Numbered from the stretch's first letter, positions 9,703 through 20,431 are shown. The stretch is DNA of 64,000 nt from Isoetes taiwanensis (GCA_021234155.1 JAJEKV010000086.1:4017461-4081460), one strand, 5' to 3'. Made by a program: numbers and translations. Notes: generated by a model from the sequence alone, not told the origin.

Positions 9703-10945
9703 ATGGCTCGGGCTATAGCATTATGCTTCTCCTTGTTCATCTCTTTCATGTTGGCCCACGGCGATTTATCTTCTAGGCATTTGCTCCAGACTACTTCCTC
9801 AACTCCACCTCCCCCTCCTCCATCTCCACCTCCCCCTCCTCCATCTCCACCTCCCCCTCCTCCATCTCCTCCTCCTCCTCCTCCTCCTCCTCCTCCTCCT
9901 CCTCCTCCATCTCCACCTCCCCCTCCTCCATCTCCTCCTCCTCCACCTTCTCCTCCCCCACCACCCCCTAGTAAACAAGTTTGTTTTCCAGGTGAGCATA
10001 TCAATGATGTTTCCTTATCAAATTTCGATTAAGATGTTAATAATACACTTGTCTAAAATCTAGGTGATGCCTTGGTGCAACTGATAAATTGTGAGAAGAA
10101 AGCAATGAGAGATCTTGAAGTTGGTGATAAGGTATTTAACCAACGATGATAATATATAGGCACATTCTTACTAATATCTTTCATTTAGGTGGCTGTATTC
10201 TCCAAGGATGGAAAGATTGTCTACAGTGACATTTATGCATTTGGTCATAAGGATCCAAACACCTTTAGTGAATTTTTAAGAATAAGCTTTAAAAGTCGTG
10301 ATATATATTCTACTCCATATGCTCTTGAGCTCACGACTCTTCATTTTGTGCCGATTTTGGAAGGTATCCACTTGTTCCAGCTTATGATCTTTTAAAATAC
10401 TACCTATCTCATGGTTTTGTAAAAAAATAGATGAGCATCAAGGTCTTAAATATAAGCGTGCACAAGATATTAGGATCGGTGATACTATGTGGAGCATGGG
10501 AAACTCATCCTTGGAAGTCACAGGTAAAATTCTTAACTTGAAAACATTGTTGAGTTTTTGTTGACATTGGTAGCACGATGTTCTTGCAGACATATCTAGA
10601 GTGTGGAAGCAAGGGTTATATAATCCCCTCTCAATGGATGGCACCATAATGGTGAACGATGTCCTAGCATCTGTTCATAGTGAATGGTTCCTCGATCATA
10701 TATTTGATGTATTTGGTATAACCTCATTGCTCCCACTTGCATATCAAGCAATTCTAACTCCTCTACGTGCTACGTATTGCATCCTCGGCAAGAACATCTA
10801 TGTGCCCATCTATAATTGGGTGGATTTAATGTTGGATGTGGCCAGCTTTGGCACTAAATATGGAGGAGCCATGGCCCTTGCCACTGCTACTGCTGCAGGT
10901 CTTGTGTCTACGATTATGATATCTAAGAACAATAAACGTGAATAG
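9703..10945 (+). CDS. Secreted extensin-like protein with Hedgehog-type Hint (Hog) domain, intact copy B
   Basis: Five exons: 9703-9991, 10064-10131, 10189-10363, 10431-10523 and 10590-10945. All introns are GT-AG, and the CDS is 981 nt (326 aa). Residues 1-20 are a signal peptide (MARAIALCFSLFISFMLAHG). Residues 35-89 are almost pure proline with SPPPPPP repeats, like extensin glycomodules. Cys94 opens a Hint domain: CFPGDALVQL, then a CEKKAMRDLEVGDKV strand typical of Hedgehog C-terminal domains, the TxxH motif (T168, H171 in LELTTLHFV), ADIxxGD-like RAQDIRIGDTMW, and the closing GLYNPLSMDGTIMVNDVLAS (217-236). In known Hint proteins these residues drive an N-to-S acyl shift and cleavage before the Cys; Hedgehog passes the N-part to a sterol. 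Residues 300-319 are hydrophobic with a basic tail, possibly a membrane anchor. The second Hedgehog Cys (SCY) is Val-His here. I infer that a secreted proline-rich peptide is released or lipidated. Expression is unproven. Confidence 0.85.
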
Positions 10946-11996
10946 GTCATTCCATGATTATTCAATATGTATATCCACCAAAGGCTGTCTTGATTATTAG
11001 CAGCCATAGTGGTTGGATTAATTAATATTAAATTATTGTGGTCATAGCGGCCATAATGGCCATATTTGATTTATCAATATTTTTTTGTTAAATGTCTTTG
11101 TGAATGCTATTTTTTTCTTTTCTTTTCTCATCAACACCCCCCACCCGACCCCCCAACACACATACACATACACACAACATACACCAGTTTTCTTTTAACT
11201 CTCTCGTCGTGTATGAGGAGAGATAATTTTTATAGATACAATAAATTTATAACTCCCTTGCATTTTGAATCTGCACTAAATAGCCTTGCATTATGGTTCC
11301 AATATTAGTATCCTTCTATCTATCTCGACTTGCATGCTACAAAAGCTAGTAGGATTGTAGATGCTCCTAGCTAGAATCCCATAGATCCCAATGTGGCATG
11401 TGCACAAGAGCCCACCTGGTTGTGAATGCTATGCTGTGATATGAGCACCAAACAATGGACACCACAGTAAAGTGGAGGTGGGGCCTTGCTCAGCGTTGGC
11501 TACTGGGGCCCCTATAGTGTTCTAGGCTTATAGTCGGTCACTGCATTTGGGCCAGGTATGGTTCAGACACCCCCTGGGTCACAGACGTTGACCCAAAAGA
11601 TTGTCCTGGGCTCGATAGGTGCGGGTGATCTCGACCTATGGATTTTGGGGGTTTAAGGGTCATTTCCCACTCGCCATTAAGTTAAGTTAATTTAACCGGT
11701 TGGTTATCTTTTAACTTAACCAAAAAGAGATTATGCTTTCCCATTAAGGTCGTTAAGTTAAGACTAACTTAACGGATTATAAAGATATACATTCCCACTA
11801 GACGTGTTAGGGATCACTTAGGTTAAATTTATAAAATCAACTTAACTTAACATTTACAATGAGTTGATGTTTCACACTAGTAGTTAAGAGGCTTTGTTAG
11901 GTTAGAGATAACTAAGTCCAATTCTCACTTTAGTTAAGAGATGCCATTAAGTTAAAGATCTCTAAAGTATTTCTTAGTTGTTGAAACCAACAATCC

Positions 11997-12029
11997 AGAA
12001 TAGAATAGAATAGAATAGAATAGAATAGG
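11997..12029 (-). repeat. (AGAAT)n microsatellite, inverted LINE tail
   Basis: About six AGAAT units, the complement of the (ATTCT)n tail at 13026-13052. No LINE body in that orientation is recognisable beside it. It is either a second tiny insertion or the product of end pairing during LINE integration. Confidence 0.6.
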
Positions 12030-12132
12030 AAGAGATACAAGGTTTATTTTCTATCTCTTCCCTTTCTATATTTTCGATATTCTTTATCTGTCTCTATTTT
12101 TTTCTCTCTCTGTATTTCTCTCTTTTTTTAAC

Positions 12133-13052
12133 CTTAATTTGGATGTCTCATGGCTAACTAGATGGAATGTCCAGGAGCACATGTGCATCCAGGTAGAAAC
12201 AGAGGCAGATCGTGACAGCCTGAGATGTTACCTTGATGCTTGTTTCTCCAGCAAGCTTTGGGATTCCAGGGCTCTGGAGGAAGTCAAAACAGCACATTAC
12301 AAGCAGCACATAAATCCCACATTAGAAGGAAGGAAGGAAGGAAGTTTATTTTAACGTCCACGGAGGCCAGAGGCCTATGAGACGGTACATGCAGAGAACA
12401 GGCAAAAAAGCCAAAAACCCCAACACCAAAAACAAACAATGTAACTGTACAGTAGAACCCTACTACCGGGATGAAAAAACCCCCACTTGGGAGGAAAAAC
12501 CCTAACAGTAGGCTCTCAAATACCAGAACGAGGCCCACAGCGCTACCTACGTTCACATCTGCCCATGAAAAAGCGCAGGCATATCGCCTCCATTCGCACA
12601 GGTGCCCACATCTCCGGATTGAGACATGTCGATGGATTGGGGAGCCACGTCAGGATAGGGTTTGTCAGTGCTGCCAGACGGGAGCTGTTGAGGATGAGTG
12701 TCACACTTTCCAGAGCTGCCCAGCATATGATCAGATTCGGACACGCTATGCTCAGTTGATTAGACCTGATGAGCCGCTACACATGATACTGGGCACGACT
12801 TCGGTGCGCTCACTCGGATCATACATTCAGGAAGTACTGGACTTGAGGGCTCAGATATGCCCCCAGTCAACCATTTAATTGATGTCAGCAGTCTTATTGC
12901 TGCCACGGTTTTTCCCTCGAAAACCCTTCGGGGCGGGGGTTTTTTAATCCGGGCAGTAATGTGACTGCTGCGCTTTTTGTATTGGGTCCCATAGGCCGAT
13001 TGGTCTCCATGGACGATAAAAACAATTCTATTCTATTCTATTCTATTCTATT
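12133..13052 (+). pseudogene. LINE 3' fragment inside Harbinger element
   Basis: 5'-truncated LINE. It begins around codons reading QEHMCIQVETEADRDSLRCYLDACF, is interrupted at 12326-12524 by another insertion, and resumes RGPQRYLRSHLPMKKRRHIAS. After a frame change it carries the terminal zinc-finger-like motif VCQCCQTGAVEDECHTFQSCPAY (C-C-H-C). The 3' UTR has the GAAAACCC/GGGGTTTT hairpin and CCCATAGGCCGATTGG motif, and it ends in (TTCTA)n at 13026-13052. It is homologous to 46180-47222 and 61622-62290. Confidence 0.75.
12326..12524 (-). mobile_element. Short LINE 3'-end insertion with (CTTC)n tail
   Basis: This is a roughly 199-bp minus-strand insertion that splits the LINE reading frame between NPTL and RGPQRY. 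In its own sense it reads GGGTTTTTCCTCCC, then GGGGGTTTTTTCATCCCGG, then CTCATAGGCCTCTGGCCTCCG TGGACG, and ends in a CTTC tetranucleotide tail. That is the same layout as the TTCTA-tailed LINE ends, but with a different tail unit. Confidence 0.65.
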
Positions 13053-13652
13053 ATTTTTGGTGGGTGTCACATTTTTCTTGGCATTGGAAAAACCATAAGT
13101 ACATGCTCCCTGAAAAAAAATCTAAGAAAGTTTCCACTATCGAAAAAAGAAATACAAATTCTAGTCATTAGATATTCAAATATGCCCAAAATATGCTCTA
13201 AGGTGCGAAAACTACCCTAGATTCAATTCAATTCTAATGAATTGTCCCTTGAGCGGAGGAAATCCAAAAAACTTTTGATCCTCAAGCTACTCTAGCTGTT
13301 CAAAGAGATGAAATAAACCATTTTCATTAAAAAAAAAAAAGAAGAAAATAACCTAACTAGATTGTTACCCCTTTCTCACTTAACAGTTAGGTTAAGTTAG
13401 TTCTTAACCGAGTTAAGTGTACCTTTCCTGGGTCACTTAACTTCTAGTTTAAAATAAGGGGTCCAGTTAAAGTTTTAACTTAACTTAACTTAACTTAACT
13501 ATTATCAGTATGAAAGTGACCTGGTTAAGTTAACCATAGTTAAATTTAACCAAGTTCTAACCTAACTGGTAGTAACTTAAGTGCTAGTGTGAAAGCAAGT
13601 TTCCGTTATTTGTCCTATTTAACCTAACCTAACTGCCAGTGGGAATTGACCC

Positions 13653-15282
13653 TAAGTCGGGTATGGACTTGTGCTGCCACGATCTTCTAGCCATTCATTG
13701 AACCATTGTGCTCTGGGAAGGGACATCCCATTCTTGCCGCATCGGACAAGGGAGATATGACCTGGAGTAGTCTTATAGGGTGACTCCATGAGATTACATC
13801 TTCAGAAGGCTACAATCAGGCTACATCATGTTTCAACCTATATGCAAAGTGTGCACAAAAGGGGCGGATGGAGCGGACTATCCTAGGCAATGTTCTACGT
13901 CAATCAACACCATTGTCATGATTATTTCTGTTGTTATTTGGAGACCATGATCTTCAGTCGACCCCCTTTGAGTCTGAGCCCGAGGTAGCCCTCATTTATG
14001 ATGCTTTTACATGTTATGTTGATATTATGTTGATGATTGTATTGATGTTGGATGGACCACACTTCGTGGTCACATATTATTTGTATATATTATTGCTAGT
14101 ACTAACATGTATATACGCTTTCACGGTATAGAATATCCCGGTCTGATTCAGATAGAGGGCCTTTTTTAGTGATAGCATTACTGGGAAAGGGGATTTTCTA
14201 TATTTATATGATGGAATAATCGCATAGATTTGGGGAGCGTCACAGGCTATAACCAATGGCATTACCAAAAAATGTGTAGCACGACCCAATCATCGTGTTG
14301 TGCCTCAAATGATTGTTGTTCAAAGTGGGCTTATGTTCTTTCCTTTCAAGCTACGTTTGTTAAATAGTCCAAAGTTTAGCTCTCATGTTTCCTGAGGCCC
14401 CTCTCTTTGCGCAATGTCGTAAGTCTCACTAGCAGGTTCCTCCGTTGGCTACTATCACTGCAACTCCTGTTCCTAGCTCTACTCCTCCTTCAGTAGATGT
14501 CTCTTGCCACCCTGTGACTTCTTCTACCTCTATTCCAGCCATAGGTCCCACAACTCAGTTACTAGATCAACAAAGGCAAAGGCTGGATGAGATTTAAAGA
14601 TCGCAAGAGGAAGTTGAAGAGTTTTGTGGGTAGTACATGGACATTGATCGTCGTGGCACCCATCCTCGGCCTAAACATCTACCTGCTCTTTGTCAACCTC
14701 AAATATTAGCTAAACATTATAATACTTCTGCATCTCAGCTCTCCTCACCACTTGCTTTACGTAATTCTGCTCCTCTTATTGCATACGGTCACTTTGCTCC
14801 ACTCCGATGGATGATTTGGTCGAAGATAGGACTGTCTTGCCACAGGTCTAGGATACGACTTCAAACTCTCCTGAGATCCTATTAGTTGCATCTGATGTGA
14901 CTCCATTACAAGTCTTTGCTAGCAAGGCATCTACTAGAGAAAAATTATTTAAACATCCGTACTGGAGAATTCCGTACTGCTAGGGTATTGCTGCAAGCGA
15001 ACATTTATCGAAGGGGAGAGCGGGTTAGGATCCTACTTAGGAGATGCTATCTCGCTCAGAAGAGTCGCCGTCCATTCCGCATCGACAAAGTGCGATACTA
15101 TGGTCGTGGAACCTATTTGCCGGGGCCAATAATGACCCTTGGGGTGAGCTCACCTTGCCATGGTTGCACAAATCCAGCGGAGTTGTTGCCACCACAGCGT
15201 GGGTCTACGGAAGGCGGTCTTCTAATTTAAATAGAAAATCGAAACTCTATAAATAAAGCAAGAATCATTATATTCCTTGATG
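13653..15282 (+). other. Right part of unit B and adjoining unique sequence
   Basis: 13656-14914 repeats the noncoding module described for unit A (TTG-started 66-codon stretch at 13931-14131; Pro/Ser-rich broken frame ending near 14885). From 14914 to about 15240 there is sequence seen only here. It has Arg-rich open stretches of about 70-104 codons in two frames, but nothing I recognise. Confidence 0.5.
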
Positions 15283-15420
15283 AAGGAGCTTAGTACATTG
15301 GTAAAGGAGTTTGCTTGGGTGTAGGAGGTTGGGGGTTCAATCCCACAACATGCCTTCTTATTTTAAAAAGAGTTGTTGTAAGAACCTAGGGTTGGAATTA
15401 GGAGGTGACGAGTTCAAAAC
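15283..15420 (+). mobile_element. tRNA-derived SINE-like sequence
   Basis: A box-A-like element (TAGTACATTGG, 15291-15301) and a box-B match (GGTTCAATCCC, 15334-15344) are spaced as in a tRNA gene. The cloverleaf is poor. A second GAGTTCAAAAC follows, and then an A/T-rich run. This fits a Pol III SINE head rather than a working tRNA. Confidence 0.5.
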
Positions 15421-15455
15421 GGGGGCAAAAAAAAAACTTTTACTTTTTTTTTTTT

Positions 15456-15650
15456 GGGTTGCCCCTAGAGGGGCAAACCCTTGCTTGGGTTTTCGGCATA
15501 TTCTAAGTACATGCTAGAATATGCCTAGAATATGCAAAAACTGCTTCAAACTTACTGTTGGCTGTAAACTGGCGGCCGGCAGCGCTGTTGGCCAGCCGCT
15601 GTGCAAACCGGCTAACCGGCACCACTATTTGTCTTCTGAAACAAGACTAG
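15456..15650 (+). repeat. GGGTTGCC-hairpin dispersed repeat, copy 1
   Basis: It begins GGGTTGCCCCTAGAGGGGC followed by AAACCC, a near-perfect hairpin. A motif resembling GCATATYCTAGGTAYATGCTAGAATAT and a GC-rich stretch follow. It is related to 34826-34990, 45848-46030 and 60139-60220, and all four copies are on the plus strand. Confidence 0.7.
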
Positions 15651-15898
15651 AGCCCAGTAATGATAGTAAGGAATGCAGGGAAAGATGATGTGATGCATAT
15701 CTAAGCTTCAAGCCGAGCATAACCTTTGCAATCGTTTTGCCTTTGAATTTGTGGTGATGGCAGAATCAAGGCATGAATGATGTGGCTATATGGACGACCT
15801 TTCTCATTTCGTCCATCCTCACGAGCTCCAAGCTATGGCTCAGGCATCAAATGAAGAGGTAGGTCTAATTTCATCATCCGCTTAGAAGTGAATCTACT

Positions 15899-18800
15899 TT
15901 GGGTGTACAACATATTCTGATTTTAGCATACTACCCACCGAGCAGTGATAAGCTAGAATTGTTAGAACTAGGGGAGACCATGATGAAATGGAAGGAACAG
16001 GGACCATTGATACTAATAGGTGATCTGAATGCCAGAACAGGACAGGATTCAAATGGGCAATGGACCAGCACGACAAGATCACAGGAATGGGAAAGACATA
16101 CAGAGGACAGAGCAGAAGTCAATGCTAAAGGGGAGCTACTGCTAGAGGTATGCGCAACTACGGGGGTCATCATAGCCAATGGAGTACAGAGGTGGGAAGG
16201 GTCAGGGAATTTCACGAGCCAGAATGTACACGGGAGAAGTATAGTGGATTATGTGATAATGAATGACACAGCAGCGGAGATAGTATCGGGATTTATGCTC
16301 CTAGAATGGCCGATCAGGAAAAGGGAGAGTCATAGACCCATACAATTGACACTTACAGGAAATGAACATACCTCGAGTGACAGGCAGCAGGAGATAGAGG
16401 AGGATAAGGGGAAGTTGAAAATACAATTTCAAGAAAAATATGTAGATACATTTGTGCAGTCTATCAGAGAAGAGATGGGAAAATGGAACTGGGGGGCACA
16501 CAGGGCAGACGAAAATGGGGACATGCTTAATGATATAATAGTGAAAGTGGCAACAGAAGTTTTTGGAAAGAGAAGAAGAAAAAGGGGGAATGATGCCTTC
16601 AAGGCCTCGAGTTGGTACGATGATGAGTGTAGAGAACAGAAAAGAAAAGTCAGAGAGCAGAAAGGAAGAGAGGCATATCAAACCGAAAAAGCGGTATATT
16701 TGAAGATGCCGAAGGTAAAGAGAAACAAAAACTTGGTACAGCACCAATGGGGACTGGCTAAACTACTCAAAAAGCAACCCCGGAAATTCTGGAAAGGATT
16801 TAAAGGGAAAGGACAAGGGAATCAGAAAAATGGTAACACGCGAGGCGACATTGGAGCAGCCGGGTGGGAGAGATACCTGGAAAAACTGTACAAGACCGGA
16901 GCCTCCCCAGCACCAATACCAGAGCTACAAGGGATGGACAAACCGTGTTTTAGCATACAAGAAGTGATGATAGCATTAAATAGAATGGCCAACAACAAAG
17001 CTCCAGACCTGTATGGATTAACTGTGGAATTACTAAAATGTGCAGACACAGCACTAGGGAAACATGTGACAGATATATTCAACGGCATAATACACACAGG
17101 ACTCCCAGACAGATGGGCATACAACAGAGTCATACCCCTACACAAGGGAGGGAGCAGACAGGAACCTGGAAATTACAAACCATAATGGTGAGCTCCACTT
17201 TTGCAAAATGGTTTGGAGAGGTCTTAGACAATAAGTTGAAACAATGGGCAGAGGTAGGGAACCTGAGAGCACAGGGACAGGCAGGGTTCAGGCCGGAACA
17301 CTCAACCACGGATCACCTAGTAACCCTCAGGATATTAGTAGAACAGAATAGAAACCAGGGGAAGAAAGTAATATGCTTCTTTGTGGACTTTAATAAGGCT
17401 TTTGACACAGTCCCGAGGGAGAAACTAATACAAAGGCTCATAGATATGCAGGCACCAAGAGACATGGTAGGGGCAATTGCGAGATTGTACTATAATGTAT
17501 ATGCGAAAATGGAAGAAGAAGGAAAAGCAATAGATTGCGACACGGGAGTCAAACAGGGATGCCCATTATCCCCCACACTGTTCGGAATATACATAGATGC
17601 ACTACAAGATTTCATAGCAGAACAGCAAGGGGACAGGGACGCTCCTACGCTAGGGGAAACCAAGGTACCCATCATGTTATATGCCGATGACCTAAGCATG
17701 ATGGCCACAAAGAACAAGGGAATGCATAGGTTACTGAAACTGCTGGAAATCTTTTGCGAAAAGACAGGGTTGACAATTAATCTTGCGAAACCCAAAATAG
17801 TCTTTTTCGGCCACAGGAATAGACACAAACCATTCAGGTATTTGGGAACAGAGCTAGAAGAATCAACAGAGTACAGATACCTGGGGTACGACATACACGG
17901 TACAGGGAAATGGGCTAAAGGGGCAGATACAAGATTCCAAACAGCCATTGAGAGTTACTACAATATGAAAAATTTCTGCAATATAAGCAGAATAATAGAC
18001 TGGGAAATCAAATGCTATTTGTTCAGTGCAGTAGTCGCGACCGCACAACTATACGGGGCTGAGGCTTGGGGACCGGGGCTAACAGAAAAGAAATGGGAAA
18101 AACAAGAAGGAATCTTCAGGCAATGGCATAAACAGGAATTCAAGCTGAGAACAAATACACAACAAACAACCATAGTATATGAGACGGGGCAGAAACCAAT
18201 GGAGGTAAGGGCATAGGAAAAGACTATCAGATATCTCATAAGAAATAATGCAGGTGGAAACCGAATAAATTAGCGAATATCGCGATCAACGAGTCAGCGA
18301 AAGCACACATTATCGTGAGCAACTGATGGTTTAGGGATGTAGCAATGTGGACCAGAGAAATGGGGATGAATCTGAGTGACCTGATAAACGAAGGAGAATG
18401 GAATGAGGAATGGACAAACAAGGCTATGCAAGCATGGCTGCAAAAACACACAGGGTCCAAGACAATTTGGCTTATGACAGTCTTCAACCCAGAACAGCGG
18501 ATAGGGCAGCAGATGTATCAGGATAATCTACTAGGAAAAGCCAGGAGGGATATCCTAGCAAGATTTAGGATGGGAAGCCATGACCTAAGAATTGAAAAGG
18601 ACAGATGGCGGAGAGTAGAGAAAGACGATCGGATATGCAGAATCTGTGACAGAGGGGAAGTGGAAGACGAGAATCACATGCTAAATGAGTGCCCAATATA
18701 TGAAGACATCAAGAACAAATATATAAACGTAAGATGGGGTCAGCCCGTACACACCATGATGGCAAGGACAGAAACAATGAGAGATCTGGCAGACGCAGTA

Positions 18801-19172
18801 CGGGAAATGACGACAAGACACCGGGAAGTACATAAAGAAAAAGGGCTTCTGTTATGAGCCGCCCGGGAGGCGCACCATACCTGCCCAAAAATGCTCAGCT
18901 CAAAGCTGATTGATAACGACGCACCTGTGCACGGCCTTGAAGCCGATCCAAAGCGGGGTGCCGGTATTAATAGAAAGAAGTGGAGCCTTCAGAAAAGGCT
19001 ACAGTAGAAACCAACATGATGTGCTAGTAGCACCCATTAGGGAGCTCGCCCATGCTACATAAGTCCAGGGGCCTCAGGGCACAAAGGGACAATAATGTAT
19101 TCTATTCTATTCTATTCTATTCTATTCTATTCTATTCTATTCTATTCTATTCTATTCTATTCTATTCTATTC
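15899..19172 (+). mobile_element. Non-LTR retrotransposon (LINE) with (TTCTA)n tail
   Basis: This is a 5'-truncated LINE. The first open block (15899-17185) has the end of an APE endonuclease (LILIGDLNARTG, GRSIVDYVIMN, SHRPI) and the start of the reverse transcriptase (ANNKAPDLYGL, GNYKP). A missing base near 17183 shifts to the next block (to 18216), which holds the RT core: FVDFNKAFDTVPREKL, GVKQGCPLSPTLFGIYIDAL and the catalytic LYADDLS. After another break, 18345-18857 encodes the C-terminal CRICDRGEVEDENHMLNEC zinc-finger-like motif. The 3' end is a pure (TTCTA)n run at about 19096-19172. There are few lesions, so it is a fairly recent copy. Its 3' UTR differs from that of the 12133/46180 family although the tail is the same. 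Confidence 0.88.
19096..19172 (+). repeat. (TTCTA)n microsatellite, LINE tail
   Basis: About 15 uninterrupted TTCTA units directly at the 3' end of the LINE. Confidence 0.95.
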
Positions 19173-19448
19173 TGCTCATAAGACACATTTCTCTGGGAGG
19201 TTAATTCAAACCTGTCAGATTCAAATTCTCAAGCTTGCTTATTAATGTTATTGTTTTTCTTCACACTGCCGCTGTCTATTCCTCATGTAGCATTATTGCG
19301 GAGGAAGAAAGTAAAGTAGTTAGGAACAGCAAAAAACAAGCAAAAACTAAAAAGAAAAAAGCCAAAGTTCTCGATGCCTGATTCCTAAAGCAAAACTGGG
19401 AAAGAAATTAGAAGAACCTCTAAATTTTTGCTTCTTAATCCTCAAGGT
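19173..19448. other. Unique spacer between LINE and unit C
   Basis: AT-rich sequence with no gene, repeat or element that I can identify. Confidence 0.5.
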
Positions 19449-20431
19449 TTAATCTGAAAGTTGGATCTACTAAGAAATAAGATCAAAATTATATGCTCTT
19501 GGATATTAGAGCCAACACCCTTCAATATAAGAGCCAACATTGTTGTAAGAGCGCCATGATCTCAACATGATGATGTCATAGCCGGAGCATGGACTTGAAC
19601 GCCATAGCTAAAGAAGAGGTAAAAATGTCTGCATAATTAAACCTAGCAAAAACCTCATCTTAGGATAATGACTCTTTTTCCTTGAAATTCTGGTGTGACG
19701 TGCGTCCTTTCACGCTATAATTTCAACCAAAAGTTTATTCTTGTCTACAAAAAGTTAGGGAGATAGAAGACTACAACATTGAAACATAGGCAACATCCCC
19801 AATCCAACATCTTTCTTAGTTGTTGAAAAGTTTGAAAGATAGAAGATTGTGTCATGCCACATAGATTGAAAGTCTGAAAGATAGAAGATTGAGTCTTGCC
19901 ACATAGACAACATCCCCACACCACCATTGCTTTATTGGGTCCACCTCCAACCTCCAACCACTTTAATTGCGAACCTGGGCAGCCTCGAACTTGAGATATA
20001 TTCGTTCTAAGCCTAGTGTGTCATCACTAGGCCAAACGTTCAGGTGAATGCATTGTTTATAACTCATGTGAAGCAAAAGATTTACATTGCATCGTAAATC
20101 CTCATATATTTGAAATGGAAATAATGGAAAATTTCACTATGGTCTAGGACTGGAATTACGTCAATCTATCCCCTCTCTGTCATGGAAAGCCCCTATAATT
20201 CTAGAAAACCATCCGCATTGGAGTGGTGGCATTTGCAGTTGCAATGGCTGCAGTAGCACTCTGAGGCATTGCAGTAGTAGCAACACCCCGAGGGGTTGCA
20301 TGAGCAGTAGTGGCATCAACGAAACATTGGGGGGAGGGGGGGGGAGGGGTGCATGAGTAATAACAACAACAACCAGAAGTAGTACCACGAGGGGTTGTAA
20401 CACCAATAGCAACACAAAGGGTAGCGGCAAT

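Larger units (their letters stand above)
11657..13652. mobile_element. PIF/Harbinger-like nonautonomous DNA transposon with nested LINE
   Basis: This is a 1996-bp insertion in unit B, absent from A, C and D. The ends are inverted: GGGTCATTTCCCACTCGCC on the left pairs with GGGTCAATTCCCACTGGCA on the right (complemented). It is flanked by a TAA duplication (11654-11656 and 13653-13655), and the empty site in unit A reads GGGGGTTTAAGTCGG. A three-base TWA duplication and GGG-starting ends fit the Harbinger superfamily. The interior is rich in TTAAGTTAA/AACCTAAC repeats. There is no transposase frame. LINE sequence occupies about 12133-13052. Confidence 0.8.
8212..14914 (+). repeat. Hint-array unit B
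   Basis: Second unit, nearly identical to A but with a 2-kb Harbinger-like insertion (11657-13652) and without the LTR insertion at its right end. It continues to about 14914, where it diverges from unit D. It carries the only intact gene copy. Confidence 0.85.

Noticed and set aside
9981-10131. Possible bacterial-type intein
   Set aside because: No C-terminal extein, no terminal His-Asn plus Cys/Ser/Thr; a signal peptide and CFPG/GLYNPLS motifs favour the Hedgehog-type Hint.
16301-16747. 148-codon minus-strand frame rich in Phe/Leu/Ser
   Set aside because: Antisense of the LINE coding strand (purine-rich sense), not a gene.
19096-19172. (TTCTA)n as telomeric or centromeric satellite
   Set aside because: It sits exactly at LINE 3' ends in several places, so it is a retroelement tail.
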